A stretch of DNA of 38,142 nt, taken from the NCBI GenBank assembly GCA_001556125.1, contig LSIG01000067.1, positions 1 through 38,142 of the forward strand, given 5' to 3'. The notes under the pieces are model-generated. The model was not told where the DNA came from, ran no database searches, and was given only the letters and a program-made list of their open reading frames with translations. Positions within the stretch are counted from its first letter, which is position 1, and the number at the start of each line of letters is the position of its first letter. Position numbers and translations under genes: made by a program. This document shows, in pieces, positions 25,587 through 33,601 of this stretch. The DNA is from Rhizobiales bacterium CCH10-E5 (GTDB lineage Bacteria > Pseudomonadota > Alphaproteobacteria > Rhizobiales > Beijerinckiaceae).

Positions 25587-26147
25587 TCAGGCGGTCATGG
25601 CGGCAGCCGATGGCGCTCCCAGCCTGCCGATCCTTGCCGCATAGTGCTCCGCCGCCGCCCGGAGGGCCTCCTCGTCGGCCTTGTGGGCGTCATAGACCAG
25701 AAAGGGCTCCGCCCAGCAGAGGCCGCAGCGGTTGGCGGTCGCCTGCAGCGGCTTGAGCAGGTCGCGCAGGGGAAAGAGATTGGCGCCTGTCGCGGCGTAG
25801 GCCTGCTGGACATTGCCCGCCGTCGCCGCGACGAGGAGCGGCTTATCCGCGAGTTTCGCGCCCTCCGTCTCATAGGCGAGGTAGAACATCCGCGTGAGAA
25901 CGGCGTCCTGCCATGACTTGAGCAGGGGCGGGGTCGAGTACCACTGCACCGGGAACTGCAGCACGATCTGCTCCGCGGCGATCAGGCGCGCGACCTCGCG
26001 GTCGGTGTCGATCCCTCCGTCCGGATAGAGCGCCTGCATGTCGACGACCTCGGTGTCGGGCCGCATCCGGGCGGCATCCACGAGGGCGCGGTTCGCGCGC
26101 GAGCGGCTGAACTCGGGGTGAAACAGCAGGATGAGTGTGTGGGCCAT
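25587..26147 (-). CDS. NAD(P)H-dependent oxidoreductase, flavodoxin-like (KefF/MdaB/NQO type)
   Basis: FMN/FAD-dependent two-electron quinone reductase fold, 186 residues. Family features are LILLFHPEFSRSRANRAL (flavin phosphate loop), VDMQALYPDGGID, the FPVQWYSTPPLLKSWQDAVL stretch that contacts flavin and substrate, and LLVAATAGN. The sequence resembles KefF-like proteins, but no kefC/kefB K+/H+ antiporter gene is nearby, so a stand-alone quinone or electrophile reductase is more likely. ATG start at 26147. Divergent from the LysR gene at 26233 across 85 bases containing palindromes; upstream of pirin. Confidence 0.9.
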   Translation of the reverse strand: MAHTLILLFHPEFSRSRANRALVDAARMRPDTEVVDMQALYPDGGIDTDREVARLIAAEQIVLQFPVQWYSTPPLLKSWQDAVLTRMFYLAYETEGAKLADKPLLVAATAGNVQQAYAATGANLFPLRDLLKPLQATANRCGLCWAEPFLVYDAHKADEEALRAAAEHYAARIGRLGAPSAAAMTA

Positions 26148-26193
26148 GGCAACCTCCGTTGAGCTGACCGAAGGATGCGCTGGCGGATAAAAT

Positions 26194-26220
26194 CATTCCA
26201 ATGGATGATAGCTATATCAT
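26194..26220. promoter_or_regulatory. LysR-type operator region between oxidoreductase and lysR genes
   Basis: ATGATA-GCTA-TATCAT (26205-26220) is a perfect inverted repeat with 6-base arms. It overlaps a second imperfect one, ATCATTCC...GGATGAT (from 26193 to 26209). This is the only AT-rich stretch nearby and sits 12 bases before the LysR start. The divergent gene arrangement is the classical LysR regulator-target layout. The regulator's binding here is inferred. Confidence 0.55.
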
Positions 26221-26232
26221 ACTATCCGTTTC

Positions 26233-27156
26233 ATGAATTTAAGATCCATCGATCTCAACCTGCTGGTTATCCTCGACGCGCTGCTCGACGAGGCGCATGT
26301 CTCACGTGCGGCGGAACGGATCGGTCTGTCGCAGCCGGCCGCTTCCAGCGCACTCGACCGCTGCCGCCAGCTCTTCAGGGACCGTCTCCTGGAGCGCGGC
26401 CAAGGCGGGATGGTGCTGACGCCGAAGGCCCAGGCGCTGGCCGGCCCGGTCAAGGAGGTGCTCGGCGGCGTCGCGGCGTTGCTCGGTCCGCGCGAGAGCG
26501 ATCTCGCCACGCTGCGCCAGACGGTTCGCCTCGTCATGGCCGACTACCCCGCGGCCGTGATCGCGCCTGCTCTGCAGGCGCGGCTGGCGGTGTCCGCGCC
26601 TGGGATCACGCTGGCTATCCTGCCCTGGCACGGCGCCGCGGCGGCGTTGGAAGGGCTCGGCCGCGGCACGGTCGATCTCGCGGTGTCCGTCTTCCCCGCC
26701 GCGGACGCCGACTTCACGCGGCGGGAATTGCTGCGGGAGAGCTATCTGGTGGCGATGCGCCGGGACCACCCGGCCGCCGAGACCTTCGATCTCGACGCCT
26801 GGCTCGCTGATCCGCATGTGCTGGTCTCCGGTCGCGGCGAGGCGAGAACGCCGGTCGATGAGGCGCTGGCGCGAATCGGGCGGGCCCGTCGGATCGGCAT
26901 GATCGTGCCGAGTTTCTCGTTGGTTCCGCCGCTGCTCGCCGGGTCGGATCTGCTGGCGCTGCTCCCGAGCCGGTGCCTGCCGTCATCGAGTCAAACGGGA
27001 CTGGTTGCCCATCCGCCCCCGATCCCGGTCGAAGGCTTCCCGCTGCACATCGCCTGGCACAAGCGGCGAGCCTCGGACCCCGCCACCCGCCATGTCGCGG
27101 CGCTGGTCGAGGATTTGATCGGGCAGCTCCCGGCCTGGCCAGACCCTGCCGGCTAG
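26233..27156 (+). CDS. LysR-family transcriptional regulator of the divergent oxidoreductase-pirin operon
   Basis: A 307-residue LysR-type regulator. The N-terminal helix-turn-helix (MNLRSIDLNLLVILDALLDEA, then RAAERIGLSQPAASSAL) is of the NodD/NahR-like MDL-DLNLL class. The effector domain starts near residue 93 (VRLVMADYPAAV), and the C-terminus carries PLHIAWHKRR, also common in that class, whose members often sense aromatic compounds. That fits control of a quinone reductase and a pirin on the opposite strand. The stop (TAG) is separated from the convergent xseB stop by only three bases. ATG start at 26233. Confidence 0.93.
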   Translation: MNLRSIDLNLLVILDALLDEAHVSRAAERIGLSQPAASSALDRCRQLFRDRLLERGQGGMVLTPKAQALAGPVKEVLGGVAALLGPRESDLATLRQTVRLVMADYPAAVIAPALQARLAVSAPGITLAILPWHGAAAALEGLGRGTVDLAVSVFPAADADFTRRELLRESYLVAMRRDHPAAETFDLDAWLADPHVLVSGRGEARTPVDEALARIGRARRIGMIVPSFSLVPPLLAGSDLLALLPSRCLPSSSQTGLVAHPPPIPVEGFPLHIAWHKRRASDPATRHVAALVEDLIGQLPAWPDPAG

Positions 27157-27159
27157 CGC

Positions 27160-27417
27160 CTACCGATCCACGTCCAGCGGCGCGGTGCCCGTCGGCTTGC
27201 TGTCGGCGGAGAGGGTGATCTTTTCGATGCGCGCCTCGGCCTGCTTCAGCAGCGCGTCGCAGCGCGCTTTCAGCGCTTCGCCGCGGGTGTAGATCGCGAT
27301 CGATTCCTCGAGCGGCACGTCGCCCCGCTCCAGCCGGGCGACGATGTCCTCGAGCTGCTTCAGCGCCGCCTCGAAGGGCAGGGCGGCGACGTCGTCGTTG
27401 GAGATGGCTTCGCTCAC
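27160..27417 (-). CDS. xseB: Exodeoxyribonuclease VII small subunit
   Basis: Small subunit that binds XseA to form exonuclease VII, which degrades single-stranded DNA from both ends. The 85 residues show the family signature [37 protein letters not shown] followed by a helical [15 protein letters not shown] segment. xseB commonly precedes dxs and tlyA in Alphaproteobacteria. Here the same orientation is kept, but 7.1 kb of other genes lie between. The Lrp-type gene is 67 bases upstream on the same strand. ATG start at 27417. Confidence 0.96.
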   Translation of the reverse strand: MSEAISNDDVAALPFEAALKQLEDIVARLERGDVPLEESIAIYTRGEALKARCDALLKQAEARIEKITLSADSKPTGTAPLDVDR

Positions 27418-27484
27418 GGCATGATTCCCGTTGTCGCGTCGCTTATCCGCCGGAGCGGCCCGGGCCGCAACCCCGGCGCGCGGC

Positions 27485-27949
27485 TCAGACGGGCAGGGCC
27501 GAGCTCTTCTTGATCGAGCGCAGCGTCAGCGTCGACTGCACGCGGGTGACGCCCGGCAGCTGCGTGATGATGTCGGTGTGGATGCGCTCGAAATCGGCGC
27601 TGTCGCGATAGATCACCCGCATCAGATAGTCATGCGCGCCGGCGAGCAGATGGCATTCGAGGATCTCGGGCAGGTTCTGCACCGCCTGCTCGAAGCCCTC
27701 CAGCGAAGCGCGGCCCTGCTGGTCGAGCGTCACGAACACGAAGGCCGTGCCGGGAAACCCCGCGATCTTGTCGTCGAGGATCATCGCATAGCCGCGGATC
27801 AGCCCGCTCTCCTCGAGCTGGCGCACCCGGCGCAGACAGGCCGAGGGCGACAGATGCACCTTCTCGGCGAGGTCTGAATTCGTGATCCGGCCGTCTGCCT
27901 GCAGGATGCGCAGGATGGCGCGGTCGCGTGAATCGAGTTCGATGGTCAT
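27485..27949 (-). CDS. Lrp/AsnC-family transcriptional regulator
   Basis: A 154-residue feast/famine regulator. The N-terminal winged helix-turn-helix reads [38 protein letters not shown], and the C-terminal RAM domain ([20 protein letters not shown]... [13 protein letters not shown]) binds amino acids and mediates oligomerisation. The ATG at 27949 ([10 protein letters not shown]) gives the normal length; upstream in-frame starts add residues without similarity. It probably responds to an amino acid such as leucine or a branched-chain relative, but its target is not evident. The next upstream gene on the strand is the phosphatase-like gene, 145 bases away. Confidence 0.93.
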   Translation of the reverse strand: MTIELDSRDRAILRILQADGRITNSDLAEKVHLSPSACLRRVRQLEESGLIRGYAMILDDKIAGFPGTAFVFVTLDQQGRASLEGFEQAVQNLPEILECHLLAGAHDYLMRVIYRDSADFERIHTDIITQLPGVTRVQSTLTLRSIKKSSALPV

Positions 27950-28094
27950 GGTGGCCTGACTCCCAGGCGCGGATGAATCCTGCGAAATTCGCCGGAGCGC
28001 AAGCAATCTTCTGCATCGATTTCAGCAGAGTGGCGCTGCTTTCCACGTCAATCGCCTGCCGGCCGCACGAAGCTGCCGACCCGCCGGAATATGA

Positions 28095-28607
28095 TCAGTC
28101 CCATTTCAGCACGAAGGGTGTACCCTCGAAGGCTTCCGCGCCGCGCCCGATGCCGGCGATCGCGTCGCGCATGCGCCCGTCGCGCCCCAGCATCGCATCG
28201 GCGATGGCGACGAGCCGCGCATTGGGCGTGGCGGAGGGGGCAGCGTGGCGCAGCCGGGCCGCCAGCTCCGCTTCGTCGCGCTCCGGGGCGAAGGCGCAGG
28301 CGGCGATATAGGCGGCCGCGGTCGATCGGCTGATCCCGGCCCAGCAATGGATCAGGAGGGGCGCCGCGCGGTCCCAGCGTCGCGCGAAGGCGAGGAAGCG
28401 CTCGACATGGGCCTCGGCCGGCACGACATGGCCCTCCATCGGCGCGCTGATGTCGGACAGGCCGAGGAACAGGTGGTTGCCCTCCGCGATGCCGGCCGGG
28501 CGCTCCACCGCCGTGCCGACATTGATCAGCGTGACGAGATGGCTTGGCCGCGCGGCGGCGACGGTCTCGTGGAGCTTCGACAGCGGAGAGACATGCAGCG
28601 TCGGCAT
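28095..28607 (-). CDS. Tyrosine-phosphatase-like protein (dual-specificity/PTP fold)
   Basis: A 170-residue cytosolic protein with the cysteine phosphatase P-loop HCWAGISRS (C88, R94 of the CX5R motif), followed by the helix TAAAYIAAC. An upstream Asp (D52 in LGLSDISAP) could be the general acid. The fold matches the small PTP/DSP group often annotated as 'tyrosine phosphatase family' in Rhizobiales. The substrate is unknown: phosphoprotein, phosphoinositide or nucleotide. ATG start at 28607. It is divergent from the thioesterase gene across a 152-base region that holds the palindrome at 28696-28709. Confidence 0.88.
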   Translation of the reverse strand: MPTLHVSPLSKLHETVAAARPSHLVTLINVGTAVERPAGIAEGNHLFLGLSDISAPMEGHVVPAEAHVERFLAFARRWDRAAPLLIHCWAGISRSTAAAYIAACAFAPERDEAELAARLRHAAPSATPNARLVAIADAMLGRDGRMRDAIAGIGRGAEAFEGTPFVLKWD

Positions 28608-28695
28608 CGGGGCGGCGTCCGGTTCGGGGGCGTGTGCAGCGCATAATCCAGCGTGCCGCCCCCGTCATCCCTGACCCTCGCAGGTGCGCAATATC

Positions 28696-28709
28696 GTTTA
28701 CATATGAAC
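28696..28709. promoter_or_regulatory. Operator-like palindrome GTTTACATATGAAC
   Basis: Second copy of the element at 2358-2371. GTTTACATAT is identical, the next base differs, and AAC-YAT follows in both, so the two copies match at 13 of 14 positions. It lies between the phosphatase-like and thioesterase genes, 51 bases before the thioesterase ATG. The shared element suggests a common regulator of acyl-CoA genes, by inference. Confidence 0.5.
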
Positions 28710-28759
28710 CATGTCTGGATAGAAGCCCCGTTTGGAGGCCTTCCATCCGCGGGTGCGTC

Positions 28760-29317
28760 ATGAATCTCTGGTTCCGCTTGGTCTGGCTCCTGCTGACGAG
28801 CCCGTTCCGCCCCAGGCTGGAACCGCTCGCCGAGCCGTCGCGGCTGTCCTTCCGGGTCTGGCCGCACGATCTCGACACCAGCTTGCACATGAACAACGGC
28901 CGCTACTGGTCGCTGATGGATCTCGGCCGCACCGATGTGATGCTGCGCACGGGCCTGTGGCGGGCGGTGCTGCGACATCGCTGGGTGCCGGTGGTCAATG
29001 GCGGCATGATCCGCTTCCGCCGGGAGCTGCGCGCCTTCCAGCCCTTCCGCCTCGACACCGAGATCCTGTGCTGGACGCAGAGCTGGCTGGTGATCGAGCA
29101 CCGCCTGGTCACGCGGGGCCGGGACGGCACGGAGACCGTCGCGGCTCATGCGCTCGTCCGGGTGGCGCTCTATGACCGCGCGGCGCGGGCCTATGTGCCG
29201 GTCGCGCGGCTGATGGCCGAAATCGGGACGCAAGCGGAGAGCCCGGCGCAGCGCCCGGACGTGACCGCCTTCCTCGCCGCCGAAGATGCGATGCGCAGCA
29301 CGGCCTCCCAGGGCTGA
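28760..29317 (+). CDS. Hot-dog acyl-CoA thioesterase-like protein (4HBT/THEM6 type)
   Basis: A 185-residue hot-dog-fold protein predicted to hydrolyse an acyl-CoA thioester. The start is the ATG at 28760, giving an N-terminal hydrophobic helix (MNLWFRLVWLLLTS), probably a membrane anchor. The frame upstream is Arg-rich and unrelated. The key hot-dog segment is DLDTSLHMNNGRYWSLMDLGR, with the Asp and the HMNN-type pocket, followed by GGMIRFRRELRAFQPF and VIEHRLVTRG strands. The layout resembles THEM6-like proteins. It is preceded by the palindrome shared with the acyl-CoA dehydrogenase and is convergent with the sensor kinase gene (16-base gap). Confidence 0.88.
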   Translation: MNLWFRLVWLLLTSPFRPRLEPLAEPSRLSFRVWPHDLDTSLHMNNGRYWSLMDLGRTDVMLRTGLWRAVLRHRWVPVVNGGMIRFRRELRAFQPFRLDTEILCWTQSWLVIEHRLVTRGRDGTETVAAHALVRVALYDRAARAYVPVARLMAEIGTQAESPAQRPDVTAFLAAEDAMRSTASQG

Positions 29318-29333
29318 CGCGTCCGTCGCCAGC

Positions 29334-32300
29334 CTATTCCGCCGCGAAGCGCGTCGTCCGCCACTGCGCCAGCAGAGCCCGCAAGGCGCCGGGCTTCAGC
29401 GGCTTGTTGAGCAGATGCACGTCGAGCGCCGCGGCGGCCTCACGCACGCTCGGCGACCGGTCCGCTGTCAGCAGGATCGCCGGTAGCGGCCGGCGCGAGC
29501 GCTCCCGCACGGTGCTGATCGCGGTCAGCCCGTTGCCATTGTCGAGATGGTAGTCGGCGATTACGACGTCGGGCGCGCTGCGCTTCTGCAGGGCCAGCGC
29601 CGCGTCGAGCCCGGCCGCCGTCGCGACTTCACAGCCCCAGCCTTCCAGCAGCCGTTTCATGCCGTCGAGGATGGCTGGCTCGTTGTCGATGACGAGCAGC
29701 CTAAGGCCGGCGAGCTGCCCCGCCGGGGCCGGGCGCGGCGCCGGCGCGGTGCTCATCTCGGGCAGCGGCGAGGCGCGCGGCACCAGCACGGCAAAGCGGC
29801 TGCCCCGGCCGGGCGCCGAATCGAGCGTCAGGCGGTGATCGAGGGTGCGGGCGATGCGCTGCACGATCGACAGGCCAAGCCCCAGCCCCCGCGCCACCTT
29901 CGCCCCCTGGTCGAGACGCTGGAACTCGCGGAAGACGGTCTTCTGCTTGCCCTGGGGGATGCCGAGTCCGGTATCCAGCACCTCGACCGAAACCTGCCCG
30001 CCGCGGCGGCGAAAGCCGATCAGCACCTTGCCGCTGGGCGAGTATTTGATCGCGTTGGAGACCAGGTTCTGCAGCAGGCGCCGCAGTAGCCGCCGGTCCG
30101 AGCGCACGGCGAGGCTGGTCGGCATGAAGACGAGCTTCAGTCCCTTCTCCTGGGCGCTCGGCTCGAATTCGCGCTGGAGCTGGCGCATCAGCTCGTCAAG
30201 CCGGAAAGCTGTGATCTCCGGCTTCATCGCGCCGCCGTCGAGGCGTGAGATCTCGAGCAGCGCGGTCAGGATCTCCTCGACCGCGTCGAGCGAGGCGTCG
30301 ATGTTCTCGGCGAGGTCGGGGCTGCCGGCGGCGCGGTCGCGCTCGACCAGCGAGGTCGCATAGAGGCGGGCGGCGTTGAGCGGCTGCAGGATGTCGTGGC
30401 TGGCGGCGGCGAGGAAGCGCGTCTTCGAGGCGTTGGCCTCCTCGGCCTCCGCCTTGGCGCGTTGCAGCTCGGCATTGACGCGCAGGATCTCCTCCGTTCG
30501 CTCGACGACGCGCCGCTCGAGGCTCTCATTGGTCCGCTCGAGTTCCTCCTGCGCGGCGACGGCCTCGGTGATGTCGGTATAGGTCGTGACGAAACCGCCG
30601 TCGGGCAGAGGATTGGTGCGGATTTCGATGACTTTCTTGGACGGGTAGAGCTTGAGCCGCACCGGCTCGCGGTCATGCACGAAGCTCTGCAGCCGCGCCG
30701 CCATCAACTCGTCCTGCTGGCCGTCGCCATAGGCCCCGCGGGCAGCGTTGTAGCGCACGATCTCGTCGAGCCCGGTTCCGAAGCGCACCATCGCGGGCGG
30801 CAGGTCGTAGAGCTGGATGAAGGCCTGGTTCCAGGCGAGCAGGCGCAGGTCGCGGTCGAGCACGGTGATGCCCTGGCCGGCATGGTCGAGCCCGTGCTGG
30901 AGGATGTCGCGGTTGTACTGCAGCGCGGCGGAAGCGTCGTCGAGCAGCTTGAAGGCGGCTTCGGTGGTGAGGTTGCGCCGCCGCAGCAGCAGCGAGAGCA
31001 CGAGGCGGGACGAGGCCGCGCCGATGGCGGAGGAGAGCAGATGCTCGCCGAAGCGCAGCAGATGGATGTCGGCGTCGCGCGAGGGCATCGGCGCCTCGCC
31101 GCGGCTGCTGGCGAAGCCCTCGAAGGCACGCTGCGTCCGCTCCTGGCCGAGGTAGCGGCCGATCGTCGACTGCAACTCCGCCTCGGTGACGCTGGAGCGC
31201 CACAGCGAGAAGGACTGCGCCATCGTCGCCCGGTCGGACTCGACGAAAGCGTTGGCCTGCAGGCGCTCCATCGCCGTTGCCGGGCGCAAGAGCGAGAAGA
31301 CGACATAGGCGAGCAGGTTGAGCCCCAGGCTCCAGAACGCGCCGTGAGGCAGGGGCGGCAGGTCGAGCCCGAACAGAGCCTCAGGCCGCAGGGCGGCGTA
31401 GCCGAGAGGCCCATTGGCAACGATCTCGGCCCAGAAGCTGCCTGGCTTCACGAGGCTCGGCATCAGCAGCGTATAGGCCCAGGTCGCGATGCCGACGATC
31501 AGCCCTGCCGCCGCGCCCAGCGCCGTGCCGCGGCGCCAGACCAGGCCGCCGAAAAAGGCCGGCGCGATCTGTGCCGTGGCGGCAAAGGACAGCAGGCCGA
31601 TTGCCGCCAGCGCCTGCTCGCCGGCCGCCCGGTAATAGGCATAGCCCAGCAGGATGACGCAGAGGATGGCGACCCGCCGGATGATAACGACCTGCGAGCC
31701 GAGATCGCCGCCGGTATTGCCATGTTGGACCGGCTTGGCCGGCACGCCGGAGGCAGAGGCGGCGGGGTCGCTCAGAGCCCTCCGCCCGCGCAGCAGCACC
31801 GGCATGACGAGATGGTTCGAGATCATGATCGCCAGCGCGACGGAAGCGACGATCACCATCGCCGTCGCGGCAGACAGCCCGCCGATGAAGACCAGCAGTG
31901 CCAGCAGCCCCGCCTGCTGCTGCAGCGGCAGCAGCAGCACGGTCATGTCACGGTCGACGCCGGAACCCGGCATCAGCAACTCGCCCGCCATCGCAAGCGG
32001 CAGGACGAAGAGGTTGATGAGGATCAGATAGAGCGGGAACATCCAGGCCGCGCGGCGGACATCGGCCGCGTCGCGGTTCTCGACGATGGTCATGTGAAAC
32101 TGGCGCGCCAGCAGCAGCGCGGCGCAGGAGGAGAGCAGCGTCAGGGTCAGGAAGGTGGGCCAGTTCGAGGTCCGCTCCCAGATCGGAGGGGCGCCCCCCG
32201 GCAGGTTGGCCGCCTGGGCGAAGAGGTCTCCCGCGCCGTCATAGAGCCCGTAGACGACGAAGACACCGAGCACGAGGAACGCGACGAGCTTGACCAGGGA

Positions 32301-32903
32301 CTCCACCGCGATGGCCAGCACCAGCCCGTCCTGATGCTCGGTGGCGTCGATATGGCGCGTGCCGAAGGCGCAGGCGAAGCCCGCAAGCACCATCGCCACG
32401 AGAAAGGCGAGGTCGGTGAGGACCGGCGCATCGGCCGAGGCCGGCCGGCCGCCCGTCGCGGCGAGCAGGACCGATAGCGAACTCGCCACCGCCTTGAGCT
32501 GGAGGGCGATGTAGGGCAGGGCGCCGATCACTGCGACAAGGCAGACCAGCGCCGCCACGCGCTCGCTCTTGCCGTAGCGCGCGCCGACGAAATCCGCGAC
32601 CGAGGTGATGTTTTGGGATTTGGCGATCCGGACGATCCGCCCGACGAAACGGTGGCCGAAGCCGATGACCAGGATCGGCCCGACATAAATGCCGAGAAAG
32701 TCCAGGCCCGCGCGGCTGGCGAACCCCACCGAGCCGTAGAAGGTCCAGGAGGTGCAGTAGACGCCCAGCGCCAGCGCATAGATCGTCGCTCGAGCCCGGC
32801 CGCCGACGAGGCGGCGGCCCGATGTGTCGGCCGCATGCGCGATCGCGAAGAGAGCGCAGAGATAGGCCAGCGCGACCAGGACCACGGACCAGGCGGGGAT
32901 CAT
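29334..32903 (-). CDS. Transporter-fused hybrid sensor histidine kinase (SSS-PAS-HisKA-HATPase-REC, CbrA-like)
   Basis: A 1189-residue inner-membrane protein. Residues 1 to about 560 form a sodium:solute symporter-like domain with about 13 membrane helices ([37 protein letters not shown]). After a linker, a PAS domain (about 670-790, [20 protein letters not shown]) and a short coiled coil lead to the HisKA box [14 protein letters not shown] with the phospho-accepting H836. The ATPase domain has [12 protein letters not shown] (N-box, near 949) and a glycine-rich [10 protein letters not shown]-terminal receiver (about 1067-1185) has D1117 in [11 protein letters not shown]. The architecture equals CbrA/NahK-type kinases plus a receiver, as in many alphaproteobacterial hybrids. 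The ligand may be an amino acid or organic acid. No partner response regulator is in the window. Confidence 0.94.
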   Translation of the reverse strand: MIPAWSVVLVALAYLCALFAIAHAADTSGRRLVGGRARATIYALALGVYCTSWTFYGSVGFASRAGLDFLGIYVGPILVIGFGHRFVGRIVRIAKSQNITSVADFVGARYGKSERVAALVCLVAVIGALPYIALQLKAVASSLSVLLAATGGRPASADAPVLTDLAFLVAMVLAGFACAFGTRHIDATEHQDGLVLAIAVESLVKLVAFLVLGVFVVYGLYDGAGDLFAQAANLPGGAPPIWERTSNWPTFLTLTLLSSCAALLLARQFHMTIVENRDAADVRRAAWMFPLYLILINLFVLPLAMAGELLMPGSGVDRDMTVLLLPLQQQAGLLALLVFIGGLSAATAMVIVASVALAIMISNHLVMPVLLRGRRALSDPAASASGVPAKPVQHGNTGGDLGSQVVIIRRVAILCVILLGYAYYRAAGEQALAAIGLLSFAATAQIAPAFFGGLVWRRGTALGAAAGLIVGIATWAYTLLMPSLVKPGSFWAEIVANGPLGYAALRPEALFGLDLPPLPHGAFWSLGLNLLAYVVFSLLRPATAMERLQANAFVESDRATMAQSFSLWRSSVTEAELQSTIGRYLGQERTQRAFEGFASSRGEAPMPSRDADIHLLRFGEHLLSSAIGAASSRLVLSLLLRRRNLTTEAAFKLLDDASAALQYNRDILQHGLDHAGQGITVLDRDLRLLAWNQAFIQLYDLPPAMVRFGTGLDEIVRYNAARGAYGDGQQDELMAARLQSFVHDREPVRLKLYPSKKVIEIRTNPLPDGGFVTTYTDITEAVAAQEELERTNESLERRVVERTEEILRVNAELQRAKAEAEEANASKTRFLAAASHDILQPLNAARLYATSLVERDRAAGSPDLAENIDASLDAVEEILTALLEISRLDGGAMKPEITAFRLDELMRQLQREFEPSAQEKGLKLVFMPTSLAVRSDRRLLRRLLQNLVSNAIKYSPSGKVLIGFRRRGGQVSVEVLDTGLGIPQGKQKTVFREFQRLDQGAKVARGLGLGLSIVQRIARTLDHRLTLDSAPGRGSRFAVLVPRASPLPEMSTAPAPRPAPAGQLAGLRLLVIDNEPAILDGMKRLLEGWGCEVATAAGLDAALALQKRSAPDVVIADYHLDNGNGLTAISTVRERSRRPLPAILLTADRSPSVREAAAALDVHLLNKPLKPGALRALLAQWRTTRFAAE

Positions 32904-32960
32904 TCTGCCTCCATCGCAGCCGTGTCACCGGCGCGAGCTTAAAGGATGGGCACGGGCGGA

Positions 32961-32974
32961 GGAAACTGGTTTCC
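32961..32974. promoter_or_regulatory. Palindrome GGAAAC-TG-GTTTCC between kinase and mscL genes
   Basis: Perfect 6-base arms with a 2-base spacer, centred in the 158-base divergent gap, 58 bases upstream of the kinase start and 88 upstream of mscL. It could be a shared operator. The regulator is unknown. Confidence 0.35.
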
Positions 32975-33061
32975 ACCCGGCCGCATCTTCCTCTAGCGTC
33001 AGGGCCGGGACACCAGGCGGCACGAGGCGATCGGCCGCTCGACATCGAAAGGGGCCAAGGA

Positions 33062-33481
33062 ATGCTCGAGGAATTCAAGAAGTTCGCGCTGAAGGGCAAT
33101 GTCGTCGATCTCGCTATCGGCGTGATCATCGGCGCGGCCTTCGGCAAGATCGTCGATTCGCTGGTCAACGACATCATCATGCCGTTCATCGGCGCGCTCG
33201 GCGGCGTCGATTTCTCGAACTACTTCATCGGGCTCAACAGCGGCATCACCGCCACGACGCTGGCCGAGGCGCGCAAGCAGGGCGCCGTGCTCGCCTATGG
33301 CAACTTCATCACCATCGCCGTGAACTTCATCATCATCGCCTTCGTCCTCTTTCTGGTGGTCAAGGCCATCAACAGGCTCCAGCACAAGCAGAAGGAAGAG
33401 CCCAAGGCACCGGCAGCCCCGCCCGAGGATGTCGTGCTGCTGGGCGAGATCCGCGATCTGCTGAAGCAGAAGGGCGCCTGA
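33062..33481 (+). CDS. mscL: Large-conductance mechanosensitive channel
   Basis: Homopentameric inner-membrane channel that opens under membrane tension to release solutes during osmotic down-shock. The 139 residues start at the ATG at 33062 ([31 protein letters not shown]), the N-terminal helix and first membrane helix with the family's GNVxDLAxGVIIGxAFxxIV pattern. A periplasmic loop ([15 protein letters not shown]) precedes the second membrane helix ([23 protein letters not shown]). The cytoplasmic bundle ends [15 protein letters not shown] lies just before the start. The frame is open further upstream, but that part has no family features. Confidence 0.97.
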   Translation: MLEEFKKFALKGNVVDLAIGVIIGAAFGKIVDSLVNDIIMPFIGALGGVDFSNYFIGLNSGITATTLAEARKQGAVLAYGNFITIAVNFIIIAFVLFLVVKAINRLQHKQKEEPKAPAAPPEDVVLLGEIRDLLKQKGA

Positions 33482-33491
33482 GCCAAGCGGC

Positions 33492-33519
33492 CGGCCGCGG
33501 CGATTCATCACCGCGGCCG
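33492..33519 (+). terminator. Hairpin after mscL
   Basis: CGGCCGCGG (33492-33500) and CCGCGGCCG (33511-33519) form a perfect 9-bp GC stem with a 10-base loop, directly after the mscL stop. A TTTT lies only about 38 bases later, so it is a terminator-like hairpin without an adjacent T-run. Confidence 0.5.
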
Positions 33520-33601
33520 ATCGGGTCGATCTCGCGTTTTCATGCCCGGGCGGCGCGTGATCGGCTAAACAGGCCACACCACAACCGCGAGGTCCTGCCC
33601 G

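Noticed and set aside
30396..32477. Long open frame opposite the hybrid sensor kinase
   Set aside because: A complement shadow of the kinase. Composition is Gln/Arg/Gly-rich with no recognisable motif.
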